Below, piece by piece: positions 46,901 through 54,427 of a stretch of 64,000 nucleotides of DNA. The first letter of the stretch is position 1. Each line of letters begins with the position of its first letter. Source of the stretch: Nucisporomicrobium flavum (GTDB lineage: Bacteria > Actinomycetota > Actinomycetes > Mycobacteriales > Micromonosporaceae); NCBI RefSeq assembly GCF_016464385.1, contig NZ_JADMLH010000009.1:295503-359502 (forward strand), given 5' to 3'. The notes beneath the pieces were generated by a model, which worked only from the letters and a program-made list of their open reading frames with translations, did no database searches and was not told the origin of the DNA. The position numbers and the translations under genes were made by a program.

Positions 46901-49202
46901 GGCCGTTCTGGTGGTACGCGGTGCCGAGCAGCTCCTTGAGGGCGCTGCCCACGGCCAGTCCGCCGGTGTGCGCGGCGTCTCGGGCGTACTCGAGGTAGGT
47001 CAGGGCGGTGTCCGGCGCGTGCTCGGCGAGTGCCCGGGCGCCGGCCGCGGTACAGGCGCGCAGCATCCGGGCCGGGTCGTGGCCGGGGTCGCCCAGCGCG
47101 CAGTGCCGGGCGAGGGCGTACACGTCCGGGTCGGGGCGGCGGTCCAGGGCGTCGGCGATGCGGTTGTGCAGCTCGCGCACCTCGTCCTCGCCGAGGTCGG
47201 CCAGGAGCGCGACGCGGATGCTGTCGTGCAGGAAGCGGTGGACGCCGTCACGCTGGGCGAGCAGACCCTGCCGGTTCGCGTCGGAGAGCACATCGTGCAC
47301 GCGGCGGCGGTCGACGCCCGCGGCCTCGGCGACGATCCCGGGGCTGAACGCGGTGCCGACCACGGCGGCGATGCTCAGCAGGTGCCGGCTGCCGGCGTCG
47401 AGGGCGCTCATCCGGCGCAGGACGAGCTGGGCGGAGTCGGCGGGCAGCGCCAGGTCACGGACCCCGTCGCCGTCGACCTCCCAGGTACCCCAGTCGGGCC
47501 GCAGCAGGCCGGCCTCCAGGACCATCCGCGCGTAGGCGAGGGTCACGAAGGGGTTGCCGCCGGTCAGCATCGTGATGTGCGCCGCGGAGCGCTCCGGCAG
47601 CCGCAGGCCACCGGAGATCGACTCGATGAGCAGCCCGACCTGGTCCTGGCTGAGCGGCGCGAGGCTGATGTCGAGCACCTGGCCGGAGCCGAGGCGTGGT
47701 GGATGCTCCTGCGCATCGCCGTCGGCGGGCCGGGTCGTCGCCACGACGAGCATCCGTACGCCGGACACGCCGGCGGCGAGCTGCTGCAGCACCCGGACGG
47801 TGCCCTCGTCGAACCACTGCGCGTCGTCGAGGTGCACCAGCACCGGGCCGGCCGTGCGGGCCAGGCCGGTGAGCAGGTCGGCGACCGCGGCGGCGTGCCG
47901 GCCGAGGCCGATCTCGCCCGGCACCTCGGGCACGCCCAGGACCTCGGCCAGCGCCGGCGACAGGCTGGTCACCAGGCCGGCGCTCTGGCCCGCGGCGGCA
48001 CGGAGGACGTTCGCGGCGGCGGCGCGGCCACCGGGGCGGCCGAGCAGGTCCTTCACGTACGCGTCGACGGCAGCGCGCAGCGGCGCCATCGGACGCCGGT
48101 CGCTGGACGACGCACCGCCGCGCAGCACCACGGCGCCCTGCGCGGCGACCAGCGCACCGAGCTCCACCGCGAGCCGGGTCTTCCCGGCCCCGGACGGCCC
48201 GTGCAGCAGCACCACGCCGCCACGGCCGCTCGCCGCGTCGGTCCAGCGCTCGCGGAGGAGGCCGAGCTCGGCGTCGCGCCCGGTCAGCCGCGGCTCCAGC
48301 GGCGCGACCGGCCCGTCCTCGTCGCCGAGCGGGAACACCGCGGCCGGGTCGGTGGCGAGCCGGCGCAGGTCCGCCAGCAGCCCCGCGGCGCTCTGGTAGC
48401 GGTCGTCGGGGTCCTTGGCCAGCAGCCGCACGATGATGGCGGCGAGGGTCGCCCCGAGCCCGGGCGCCAGGGCCCGCGGATCGGGTACGGGCGCGGTCGC
48501 GTGCAGGTGCAGCAGCTCGGCGACGTCGTCCGCGGCGAAGGGCGGGGCACCGGTGACGCACTCGAAGAGCACGGCACCGAGGGCGTACAGGTCGGACCGG
48601 TTGTCGACGGGCCGGTTGAGCATGCCGGTCTGCTCCGGCGCGCAGTAGGTCAGCGTGCCGGCCACGGCGTCGTCCGGGCCCAGTCCCTCGGGGGACGCGG
48701 GGGCGGCGAGCCCGAAGTCCACGAGCCGGGCCGCGCCCTCGGCGGTGATCATGACGTTCTCGGGCTTGATGTCGCGGTGCACGAGGTCGTGCTCGTGGAC
48801 CGCGCGCAGCGCGCCTGCGGCGTCGGCGCCGATCGAGATCGCGTGCCGTTCCGGTACCGGTCCGCGCAGCAGCCGCCGGGCCAGCGGCTCGCCCTCGATC
48901 AAATCCATGATCAGGTACGGGCGCCCGCCGGCGTCACCGGACTTGTGCACCCGCGGCAGGTTCGGGTTGTCGACGGCGGCCAGCAGCGCCGCCTGCCGGT
49001 GGAAGTCGCGGTCCCGGCCCGAGCTCGCGGAGGTCTCCTCGAGCAGCATCTTCAGCGCGTAGTCGCGCCCGTCGCGCCGGACCCGGTAGACGACAGCCTG
49101 CGCGCCGCGGCCGAGCTCGCCCAGCACTTCGAGCCCGGCGGCGACGCCGAGCTCGGATTGCACCGCTGCCGGCTCTGCCGGTACGGAAGGCGAGGCACCC
49201 AC
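43953..49202 (-). CDS. Fusion of Ser/Thr kinase, AAA ATPase, helical repeats, GAF domains and GGDEF cyclase
   Basis: This 1749-aa protein has a kinase domain (about 24-285: Gly loop LGRGAQAVVY, Lys51, HRDIKPEN with Asp144, VDFG with Asp162). A STAND/AAA ATPase follows (GPSGAGKT at 335-342; VLVHLDDAQWFD; TGGNPFV), then a long helical TPR-like region, GAF-like domains (ALLFLVDADSGVLAPQ; LVAPLELDDRLLGVVYLDSR) and a C-terminal diguanylate cyclase with YGGEEFAV (GGEEF at 1666-1670). No R-x-x-D inhibitory site is seen ahead of GGEEF. It probably links phosphorylation and ATPase signalling to c-di-GMP synthesis. The GTG at 49202 has GAGGCTGC upstream. Confidence 0.92.
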   Translation of the reverse strand: MGASPSVPAEPAAVQSELGVAAGLEVLGELGRGAQAVVYRVRRDGRDYALKMLLEETSASSGRDRDFHRQAALLAAVDNPNLPRVHKSGDAGGRPYLIMDLIEGEPLARRLLRGPVPERHAISIGADAAGALRAVHEHDLVHRDIKPENVMITAEGAARLVDFGLAAPASPEGLGPDDAVAGTLTYCAPEQTGMLNRPVDNRSDLYALGAVLFECVTGAPPFAADDVAELLHLHATAPVPDPRALAPGLGATLAAIIVRLLAKDPDDRYQSAAGLLADLRRLATDPAAVFPLGDEDGPVAPLEPRLTGRDAELGLLRERWTDAASGRGGVVLLHGPSGAGKTRLAVELGALVAAQGAVVLRGGASSSDRRPMAPLRAAVDAYVKDLLGRPGGRAAAANVLRAAAGQSAGLVTSLSPALAEVLGVPEVPGEIGLGRHAAAVADLLTGLARTAGPVLVHLDDAQWFDEGTVRVLQQLAAGVSGVRMLVVATTRPADGDAQEHPPRLGSGQVLDISLAPLSQDQVGLLIESISGGLRLPERSAAHITMLTGGNPFVTLAYARMVLEAGLLRPDWGTWEVDGDGVRDLALPADSAQLVLRRMSALDAGSRHLLSIAAVVGTAFSPGIVAEAAGVDRRRVHDVLSDANRQGLLAQRDGVHRFLHDSIRVALLADLGEDEVRELHNRIADALDRRPDPDVYALARHCALGDPGHDPARMLRACTAAGARALAEHAPDTALTYLEYARDAAHTGGLAVGSALKELLGTAYHQNGRFDEAMAMVTEALAEAVDRTERARLHLLLARVHESNWGGAAQLEAVDRGLAELGRSLPVNPVLRVLTSVWLFLVGCLTRVTRLGYGTAKGEHRDLLRLETTLLHYGASGAIRTLRPTYSLPYALRMVYPINRLGRSPERARDFVALTMALRMVGLHRLSDRITTSSLRTAAELGDPTLIARIDWMTAIAVHGSGADSGERVRRVLMERDRFLDAGLILDCYAVLGWDWLLRGEIAEAEAACAGRQRWLDAGGHADRSAVVAIDAGLLAMRGRAGEALAALGRAGDTREIHEIVDMIGARMLAAIERDDLGAAFDDAVAEFEGLGLRPSDVLPAQHAYFVHHAYGRLEQARRAAPADQERALAAAEAAVATLGRVTKRPVVAAHHRIAKAALAVLKPGHAGVALDILTRAEKLLRAVDAPLTSFEAALIRARALALLGVTGEADRQARMAATIAEERGWPHRARRVAAEFRLDAGRRNRVPVVAARGRAGQRWAALEQLSNAASRVIDPDRLTRVALDETVRLLGAERALLFLVDADSGVLAPQVGRDATGHDLAELTGYSTTVVDRVRHSREPLVVTGTEEGAALGADSVVQYGLRSILVAPLELDDRLLGVVYLDSRVAKGVFTVDDADVLTAITHHIAVGLETARAAQLEVAVAAANRQRDLAETLRRAMARLSGTLDPELVLRRLLLTARQTPGGERGWLLLGTSSSAEVTVLDGTGGTATLTLADHPELRALLDNRQADLTPGTPAWASSLGSHTGGSWLTVTLDDRDGPVGVLVLASERANAYAAADLGVAAALVGQGMVAYDNARLFSRINELATTDSLTGVANRRRFFELAERSLGAARRSGDPVTALMIDIDHFKRINDTYGHQIGDDVIRGVVDRLLAGLPPEGLVARYGGEEFAVLLPGVCEDGPALAEKLRAAVDGSPVETRTGPIPVTISVGLARLRPSDATADTLLGRADAGLYAAKQGGRNRVVAHEE

Positions 49203-49259
49203 GCAGCCTCTATCGGCGCACCACCGCCCCGCTGAAGGATTGTCCCGGCCGTCCGCTCG

Positions 49260-49895
49260 TCAGGCGCAGGTCTGGAGGGCGCGCTGCGCGGGGACGGCCT
49301 GCGGCTGCAGCGCCCGCCACAGCTCGACCGGTGCCGCCTTGCCGGCAACGGACACCGGGGGCATCTCCTGGTACGCGATGGCCGCGTCCGAGGCGCTCTG
49401 CGTGGCGGCGCACACCACCACCGTGTCGTGCGGCGCGTACGCCTGCAGCCGTGCCGCCGTGGCGACGACGCTGCCGCTGACCATGCCGTACCCGCCGTCG
49501 CGGGCCGCGTCGAGGTCGACGATCGCGTCGCCTGTGGCGAGTCCCACCCGGGTGCGTACCGGGAAGCGGCCGGCCAGAAGACGCCCCCGCAGCGCCTCCT
49601 GGATCAGCAGCCCCGCCCGGACCGCGGCCGCGGCCGCCCGGCACGTCTCGTCCGGCTGGCCGGCCCGCGGGCCGCTCGCGCCGAAGACCGCCATGACGGC
49701 GTCGCCGATGAACTTCTCCACGACCCCACCGGCCGCCCGGACGACCGAGGACACGGCGTCGAAGTAGTCGACCTGCAGGTCACGCACATCGATGCAGTCA
49801 AGATCGTCGATCAGGCTGGTGAAGCCGACGATGTCGACGAACAACACTGTCACGGTCTGTCGCCGGCACCGCAGGCCGGCGGTGGTTCTGTTCAC
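49260..49895 (-). CDS. Class III nucleotide cyclase homologue with altered active site
   Basis: This 211-aa protein is a free-standing class III cyclase domain: VLFVDIVGFTSLIDDL (first metal Asp), VVEKFIGDAVMAVFG (Lys and second metal Asp), RVGLATGDAIVDLD, and GSVVATAARLQAYAP. In active relatives the last motif reads G-D-V-V-N-T-A-A-R-L. Here the substrate-specifying Asp is Ser and the transition-state Asn is Ala, so activity is doubtful. The GTG at 49895 follows GGGAGCGGGGGAC. It lies 57 bp upstream of the kinase-GGDEF gene on the same strand, probably one transcript. Confidence 0.85.
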   Translation of the reverse strand: MNRTTAGLRCRRQTVTVLFVDIVGFTSLIDDLDCIDVRDLQVDYFDAVSSVVRAAGGVVEKFIGDAVMAVFGASGPRAGQPDETCRAAAAAVRAGLLIQEALRGRLLAGRFPVRTRVGLATGDAIVDLDAARDGGYGMVSGSVVATAARLQAYAPHDTVVVCAATQSASDAAIAYQEMPPVSVAGKAAPVELWRALQPQAVPAQRALQTCA

Positions 49896-50070
49896 GTCCC
49901 CCGCTCCCTTCGTTCGCGTTGGCGAAGGAAACGGTGCCAGCCCGGCACAAGACAGCGGATCCGCAGAATGACGTATCTGTGACAACGGCCGCCGCGTCGG
50001 TTGTTCTGTGACGCAGAACAGTCCGAACCGACGAGAACGGCTCACCTCGATTCCCATTAGGCTGCCACGC
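49896..50070. promoter_or_regulatory. Divergent control region of cyclase homologue and AAA-LuxR gene
   Basis: This 175-bp spacer contains the dyad TGTTCTG-TGACG-CAGAACA (about 50001-50019). The element ACGTATCT occurs at 49971-49978, and its inverse AGATACGT appears at 52911-52918 just after the LuxR gene. They may be regulator sites, but no protein can be assigned by sequence alone. Confidence 0.4.
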
Positions 50071-52887
50071 ATGGCCAGCCAGGGGGACGACGCGCCACTT
50101 GTCGGACGTTCCGACATCTTGCCGTCGATCCAGGCCGATCTGTTCGCCGCCGGCCCCGGTGGCACCTCCGCCGTGTTCGTCACCGGCGAGAGCGGCGTCG
50201 GCAAGAGCCGGCTGCTGCGGGAGACCGCGGAGGCCATGCGGGCGGCCGGGGCCGCCGTACTCTTCGGGGCCTGCCTCGACATCGGCGACGCCTCCCCCCT
50301 GCACCCGGTCCTGCAGGCGCTGCGGCAGGCCGGCGCGCACGCCGCGGCCGGCGAGGCCCCGGACGGTGCCGGCGCCCTGCTCGAACGCGTCTCGCAGGAG
50401 CTGCGCACCCTCGCCCGCGGACGCCGGCTGCTGCTGGTCCTCGACGACCTGCAGTGGGCCGACCGCAGCACCCGCCAGCTGCTGCTCTACCTGCTGGCCG
50501 GCCTCGGCGAGCTCAACCTGTCGGTGCTGGCGGCGGTGCGCTCGGAGTCGCTGCACGGCTCCCATCCGCTGCGACGGGTCCTGGCGGAGCTGCGCCGGCT
50601 GCGGTCCGTACACGTGCTCGACCTGGCCCCGCTCGACCAGGACGCCACCGCGGAGCTGGTCACCGCGATCGCCGGGAAGGACGTCGCGCCGGAGGACGCC
50701 GACCGGGTCTACAAGCGCAGCGGGGGCAACCCCTTCGTCGCCGAGGAGCTGGCGCGCGACCTGCGCGACGGCCGGGTGGAGCTGTCCGACACGCTGCGCG
50801 AGATCTTCCTGTCCCGCGTCGACGAGCTGCCCCCGCACGCCCACGACGTGGTGCACGCCGTCGCCGCCGGGGTGGAACCGGTCGAGCACGAGCTGCTCGC
50901 GCGGGTGCTGCCGCTGCCCGAGAACGAGCTCATCGAGGCCGTCCGCGACGCCGTCGCGCACCGGTTCGTGACCAGCGCGGCGGACGGCTACCGGCTGCGC
51001 CACCAGGTCGTGGCCGAGGTCCTGGCGCACGAGGTGCTGCCGGCCGAGCACACCGCCCGGCACCGCCGCTACGCCGAGGCCCTCGAGGCCTTCGCCGGCG
51101 AGCCCGACCACGCCCGGCTCGCACACCACTGGCAGCAGGCCGGGGAGCCCGCACGCGCGCTGCCGTCGGTGGTCGCCGCAGCCCGCGCGGCCGAGCGGCT
51201 GTACGGCTTCGCGGAGGCGTACCGGCACTGGGCGCTCGCGCTGGAGCTCACCCCGGACGCCGATCCGGGGCGCACGGACCTGCTCGCGCACGCCGCCGAG
51301 TCCGCGCACCGCTGCGGCGAGCACCAGCGTGCCCTGTCCACCCTCGAAGAGCTCGCCCGGCGCGACGACGCCCCCGGGGTGTGCGCGTTGCACCTGCGCC
51401 GGGCCCGCTACCTGGCCGCCGCTGGCCGCGCCGCGACTGCCGAGATCGAGTACGAGCGCGCCCTCGCGGCCTCGGCGTGCACTCCCTCGGAGAAGGCCAG
51501 CGCCGCCGCCCACCTCGCCGAGCTGCTCGTGCACCTCGGCCGGTACGCCGACGCCGGGGTGCGCGCCCGCGACGCCCTCGACCTGGCCGACCGCGCCGAC
51601 GGCTCGACCGCGGACCTCGTACGGGCCAGCGCGGCGCTCGGGTTCAGCCTCGCCTTCCGGGAGGATCCGGACGCCGGGCTCGCCGTCATCCGGCAGGCCG
51701 TGGAGATCGCCGAGCGCTCCGGGCACCCGGACGACATCGGGTGTGCGTACCTGCACCTCGCCGAGCTGCTGACCAACCCGCTCAACAACATCGAGGAGGG
51801 CGTGCTCGTCGCCCGCCGCGGCGCGGAGAAGCTCGCGGCGATCGGGCAGGGGCGCACATATCAGACGCGGTTGCTGGCGATCGCGGCGAACGGGTTGTTC
51901 CGGGTGGGTCAGTGGGCGGAGGCCGAGCAGGTGCTGGCCGCCGCCATGCGGCACCGCCCGTCGGGGGCCGACGCGGTCGAGATCCTGCTGGCGCGGTGCC
52001 GGTTGTGGGTGGGTTTCGGCGACATCGCGGCGGCCGACCGGGACCTGGACGCGGTCGCCACGATCCTCGCCGGCGGCGGGGCGCGCCACGTCATGCCGAT
52101 GCTCACGCTGCGCGCGGGCCTGGCGATGTGGCAGGGCCGGCACGCCGAGGCCCGGTCGGCGGTGCAGCGCGGGCTCACCGAGACCCGCTCCGACGACCTC
52201 GTGCTGCTGGGCGTGCTGGCGTGGCACGGGCTGCGCGCCGAGGCGGAGGCGCAGGTCGGCGGCACGGTCCCGGTGGACGCCGGTGCGGTACGCCGCCTGC
52301 AGGTGGTGGTGGACCGGGTCGCCCGCAACGCCGGGAGCGCGCCGGCGCCCGTACGCGCGGTCGTCGACGGTTATCTGGACCTGTGCGCCGCCGAGCTGAG
52401 CCGGATCGAGGAGCGCAACGATCCCGAGCTGTGGGCCAAGGCGGCCGCCGCCTGGGACCGGCGGCACCAGCCGTACCCGGCGGCGTACTCCCGGCTGCGG
52501 CAGGCCGAGGCGTCGTTCGCGCGCCGCACCCGCCGGGCCGCGGCGACCACCGCGATCCGGGAGGCGTACGCGACCGCGCAGGCCATGGGCGCCAAACCGT
52601 TCGCCGCGGAGATCACCCAGGTCGCGGGCCGGGCCCGGGTCGCGCTGACCGGCGACGAGGAGATCGTGACGGCGGTGCCGGCGCGGCCGGGCGACGAGCT
52701 CAGCATGCTGACCGATCGGGAACGCGAGGTGCTGGCCGCGGTCGCCGAAGGGCTGACGAACCGCGAGATCGGCCAGAAGCTGTTCATCAGCGAGCGGACC
52801 GTGGGCGTGCACATCGGCCACATCTTCGACAAGCTCCAGGTCCGTACGCGGGTCCAGGCGAGCCGGGTCTACCTCCGCGCGGCGTGA
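50071..52887 (+). CDS. AAA ATPase-containing LuxR-family regulator (LAL type)
   Basis: This 938-aa protein has an N-terminal ATPase (VFVTGESGVGKSRLLRETAE Walker A; LLLVLDDLQWADRSTRQLLL Walker B; YKRSGGNPFVAEELA). A long helical TPR-like middle region follows (ARRDDAPGVCALHLRRARYL, AAHLAELLVHLGRYADAGVR). The C-terminal LuxR helix-turn-helix includes LTDREREVLAAVAEGLTNRE, FISERTVGVHIGHIFDKLQV and TRVQASRVYL. It is a large ATP-dependent activator of the LAL/MalT kind. The ATG at 50071 is preferred to the longer frame from 50008. It diverges from the cyclase homologue gene. Confidence 0.92.
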   Translation: MASQGDDAPLVGRSDILPSIQADLFAAGPGGTSAVFVTGESGVGKSRLLRETAEAMRAAGAAVLFGACLDIGDASPLHPVLQALRQAGAHAAAGEAPDGAGALLERVSQELRTLARGRRLLLVLDDLQWADRSTRQLLLYLLAGLGELNLSVLAAVRSESLHGSHPLRRVLAELRRLRSVHVLDLAPLDQDATAELVTAIAGKDVAPEDADRVYKRSGGNPFVAEELARDLRDGRVELSDTLREIFLSRVDELPPHAHDVVHAVAAGVEPVEHELLARVLPLPENELIEAVRDAVAHRFVTSAADGYRLRHQVVAEVLAHEVLPAEHTARHRRYAEALEAFAGEPDHARLAHHWQQAGEPARALPSVVAAARAAERLYGFAEAYRHWALALELTPDADPGRTDLLAHAAESAHRCGEHQRALSTLEELARRDDAPGVCALHLRRARYLAAAGRAATAEIEYERALAASACTPSEKASAAAHLAELLVHLGRYADAGVRARDALDLADRADGSTADLVRASAALGFSLAFREDPDAGLAVIRQAVEIAERSGHPDDIGCAYLHLAELLTNPLNNIEEGVLVARRGAEKLAAIGQGRTYQTRLLAIAANGLFRVGQWAEAEQVLAAAMRHRPSGADAVEILLARCRLWVGFGDIAAADRDLDAVATILAGGGARHVMPMLTLRAGLAMWQGRHAEARSAVQRGLTETRSDDLVLLGVLAWHGLRAEAEAQVGGTVPVDAGAVRRLQVVVDRVARNAGSAPAPVRAVVDGYLDLCAAELSRIEERNDPELWAKAAAAWDRRHQPYPAAYSRLRQAEASFARRTRRAAATTAIREAYATAQAMGAKPFAAEITQVAGRARVALTGDEEIVTAVPARPGDELSMLTDREREVLAAVAEGLTNREIGQKLFISERTVGVHIGHIFDKLQVRTRVQASRVYLRAA

Positions 52888-52910
52888 CCGTTTCGTTATC
52901 TACGTACGGG

Positions 52911-52918
52911 AGATACGT
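52911..52918. promoter_or_regulatory. AGATACGT element downstream of the LuxR gene
   Basis: AGATACGT at 52911-52918 is the inverse of ACGTATCT at 49971. It forms part of the dyad TATCT-N8-AGATA (52898-52915), about 130 bp before the DUF5995 gene. Sites of this kind at both ends of the regulator gene could be its own binding sites. Confidence 0.3.
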
Positions 52919-53043
52919 CGTTCTACCGATCCCCGCGTAGGCCGCCGGTGCCAGGCTGGGTCTCGTTCGGGGGAGCACCGCCCGGCGGCCCGGTCGCCGG
53001 GCGGTGCTGGAGGGCCTCCGCGGAGGACGTCAGTGGAGGATCC

Positions 53044-53817
53044 ATGATCACCGAGTCGGTCTGGGGACCAGTGCAGCGGGAGATGGCCGACGTGCTGGCC
53101 ACGTACCCCGATGACGTGCCCGCCGTGGTCGATCAGCTGACCAAGCTGCAGGACGTCCTCGACCGGGTGCCGCCGCTGCTGGGCAGCAACCCGGTCGCCG
53201 ACTTCAACAAGCAGTACCTGACGATCACGACGTGCGTCCTGGAACGGCTGTACGCGGGCAGCTTCGCCGACCCGGCTTTCCTCGCCCGGCTCGACGTCGA
53301 GTTCGCCGCCCGGTACTTCGACGCGCTGCGCCAGTGGTCCGACATGAGCTCCGGCTGTCCGAAGGCGTGGACCGTACTGTTCCACCGGATCCCCTGCCCG
53401 GACGCGCGGCCGCTGCCCTCGGCGGCCGCCGGCCTCAACGCGCACATCAGCTACGACCTGCCGTTCGCGCTGGTCACCACGTTCGACCACCAGGGCTGCG
53501 ACCCGGTGGACGACAGCGACCAGCACCATGACTACCTGCACCTCAACGACATCTTCGCCGCCCAGATCCCGGGCCTGCGCCGCGGCTACCTCGAACGGTG
53601 GCAGCTGCTCGTCGACATGATGAACGGCGACCTCGACGACTGGTGGCAGGGCGGCGTCGTGGAGTACACCCGCAACGTCGCTTGGCGCAACGCGCAGCGG
53701 CTGTGGACCGTACGCCACGACCTGCAGGCCCTTGGCCGCGAACGCGGCCGGCTGGACCACACCGCGGAGGCCGTCGGCAAGCTGCTGCTGTCGCCGATGG
53801 GCGCCATCCTGCAGTGA
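53044..53817 (+). CDS. DUF5995-family protein
   Basis: This 257-aa protein has the DUF5995 pattern: an N-terminal helical region, FARYFDALRQW-like AARYFDALRQWSDMS, AAGLNAHISYDLPFALVTTF (the N-A-H-x-x-x-D-L motif), DSDQHHDYLHLNDIFAAQIP and WRNAQRLWTVRHDLQALGRE. Conserved His and Asp residues suggest metal binding, but no function is established for the family. It has no signal peptide. The ATG at 53044 has GTGGAGGATCC upstream. Paired hairpins close it at 53840. Confidence 0.85.
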   Translation: MITESVWGPVQREMADVLATYPDDVPAVVDQLTKLQDVLDRVPPLLGSNPVADFNKQYLTITTCVLERLYAGSFADPAFLARLDVEFAARYFDALRQWSDMSSGCPKAWTVLFHRIPCPDARPLPSAAAGLNAHISYDLPFALVTTFDHQGCDPVDDSDQHHDYLHLNDIFAAQIPGLRRGYLERWQLLVDMMNGDLDDWWQGGVVEYTRNVAWRNAQRLWTVRHDLQALGRERGRLDHTAEAVGKLLLSPMGAILQ

Positions 53818-53839
53818 TTCTTTGATGAGGGGGCGGGGC

Positions 53840-53875
53840 AGGGCCCGCGCTCGGACGGCAACGAGCGCGGGCCCT
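53840..53875. terminator. Bidirectional hairpin after the DUF5995 gene
   Basis: A perfect 13-bp stem (AGGGCCCGCGCTC and complement) with a 10-nt loop fills the 71-bp gap between the convergent DUF5995 and DUF5666-like genes. Confidence 0.85.
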
Positions 53876-53888
53876 ATCCCATCGACCG

Positions 53889-54386
53889 CTACCCGATGAC
53901 GATCAGGCGCGCGACGGCCGCGTCGCCGTCCTTGCGGCCGGCCACCCCGATCGTCGCGCCGGTCCTCACGGCGTCCACCGCGACCTTCTTCTTGTCCTGC
54001 TTCTTGTCCTGCACGACCCGCAGCTTGTCGCCGAGCGTCCAGGTCTGCGCGAAGCCGTCCGAGGACTTGACGCTGACGGTCTTGCCGTCGGCGGCCGTGA
54101 CGGTGCCGCGCTGCACGACGATCGTCCGTACGCCGTCCTTGCCCTGCACCGCCACCTCGCCGTGCAGGGTGTTCTTGCGCAGCAGCCGCCGCGCGCCGGG
54201 CCGGTGCTCGCCCGGCTTGCCCGGTGCGGCGCTGGGCTCGCCCTGCAGCGCGACGGTCCGCAGGGCGGCGGTCTCGTCGGCCACGTCGGCGCCGGGGGCC
54301 GCACCGGGGGTGCCGCAGCCGGTGAGGGTCAGCAGGCCGGCGAGGCCCGCCGTGGTGAGGGTCAACGCGATGCGGTGTCGAATCAT
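53889..54386 (-). CDS. DUF5666-like secreted lipoprotein
   Basis: This 165-aa protein has a lipoprotein signal (LTLTTAGLAGLLTLTGC, lipidated Cys about residue 24). A small beta-rich domain follows with LHGEVAVQGKDGVRTIVVQR, ADGKTVSVKSSDGFAQTWTL and IGVAGRKDGDAAVARLIVIG. The repeating G-x-x-x-A-A-D-G-K-T-V-S-V pattern is that of DUF5666, thought to be an extracellular binding fold. It starts at the ATG at 54386; a GTG three codons earlier is possible. The two-component genes begin upstream on the same strand, so it may be their target. Confidence 0.8.
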   Translation of the reverse strand: MIRHRIALTLTTAGLAGLLTLTGCGTPGAAPGADVADETAALRTVALQGEPSAAPGKPGEHRPGARRLLRKNTLHGEVAVQGKDGVRTIVVQRGTVTAADGKTVSVKSSDGFAQTWTLGDKLRVVQDKKQDKKKVAVDAVRTGATIGVAGRKDGDAAVARLIVIG

Positions 54387-54427
54387 GGTGATCACCCTGC
54401 CCCCGCGATGCGCGGGATGCGTCAGCG

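Noticed and set aside
43962..49235. 1757-codon open frame on the + strand opposite the kinase-GGDEF gene
   Set aside because: It mirrors the codon structure of the real gene, which has recognisable kinase, ATPase and GGDEF motifs; the + frame has none.
49798..52821. Open frame of about 1000 codons opposite the LAL gene
   Set aside because: No domain is recognisable, and the composition is typical of an antisense frame.
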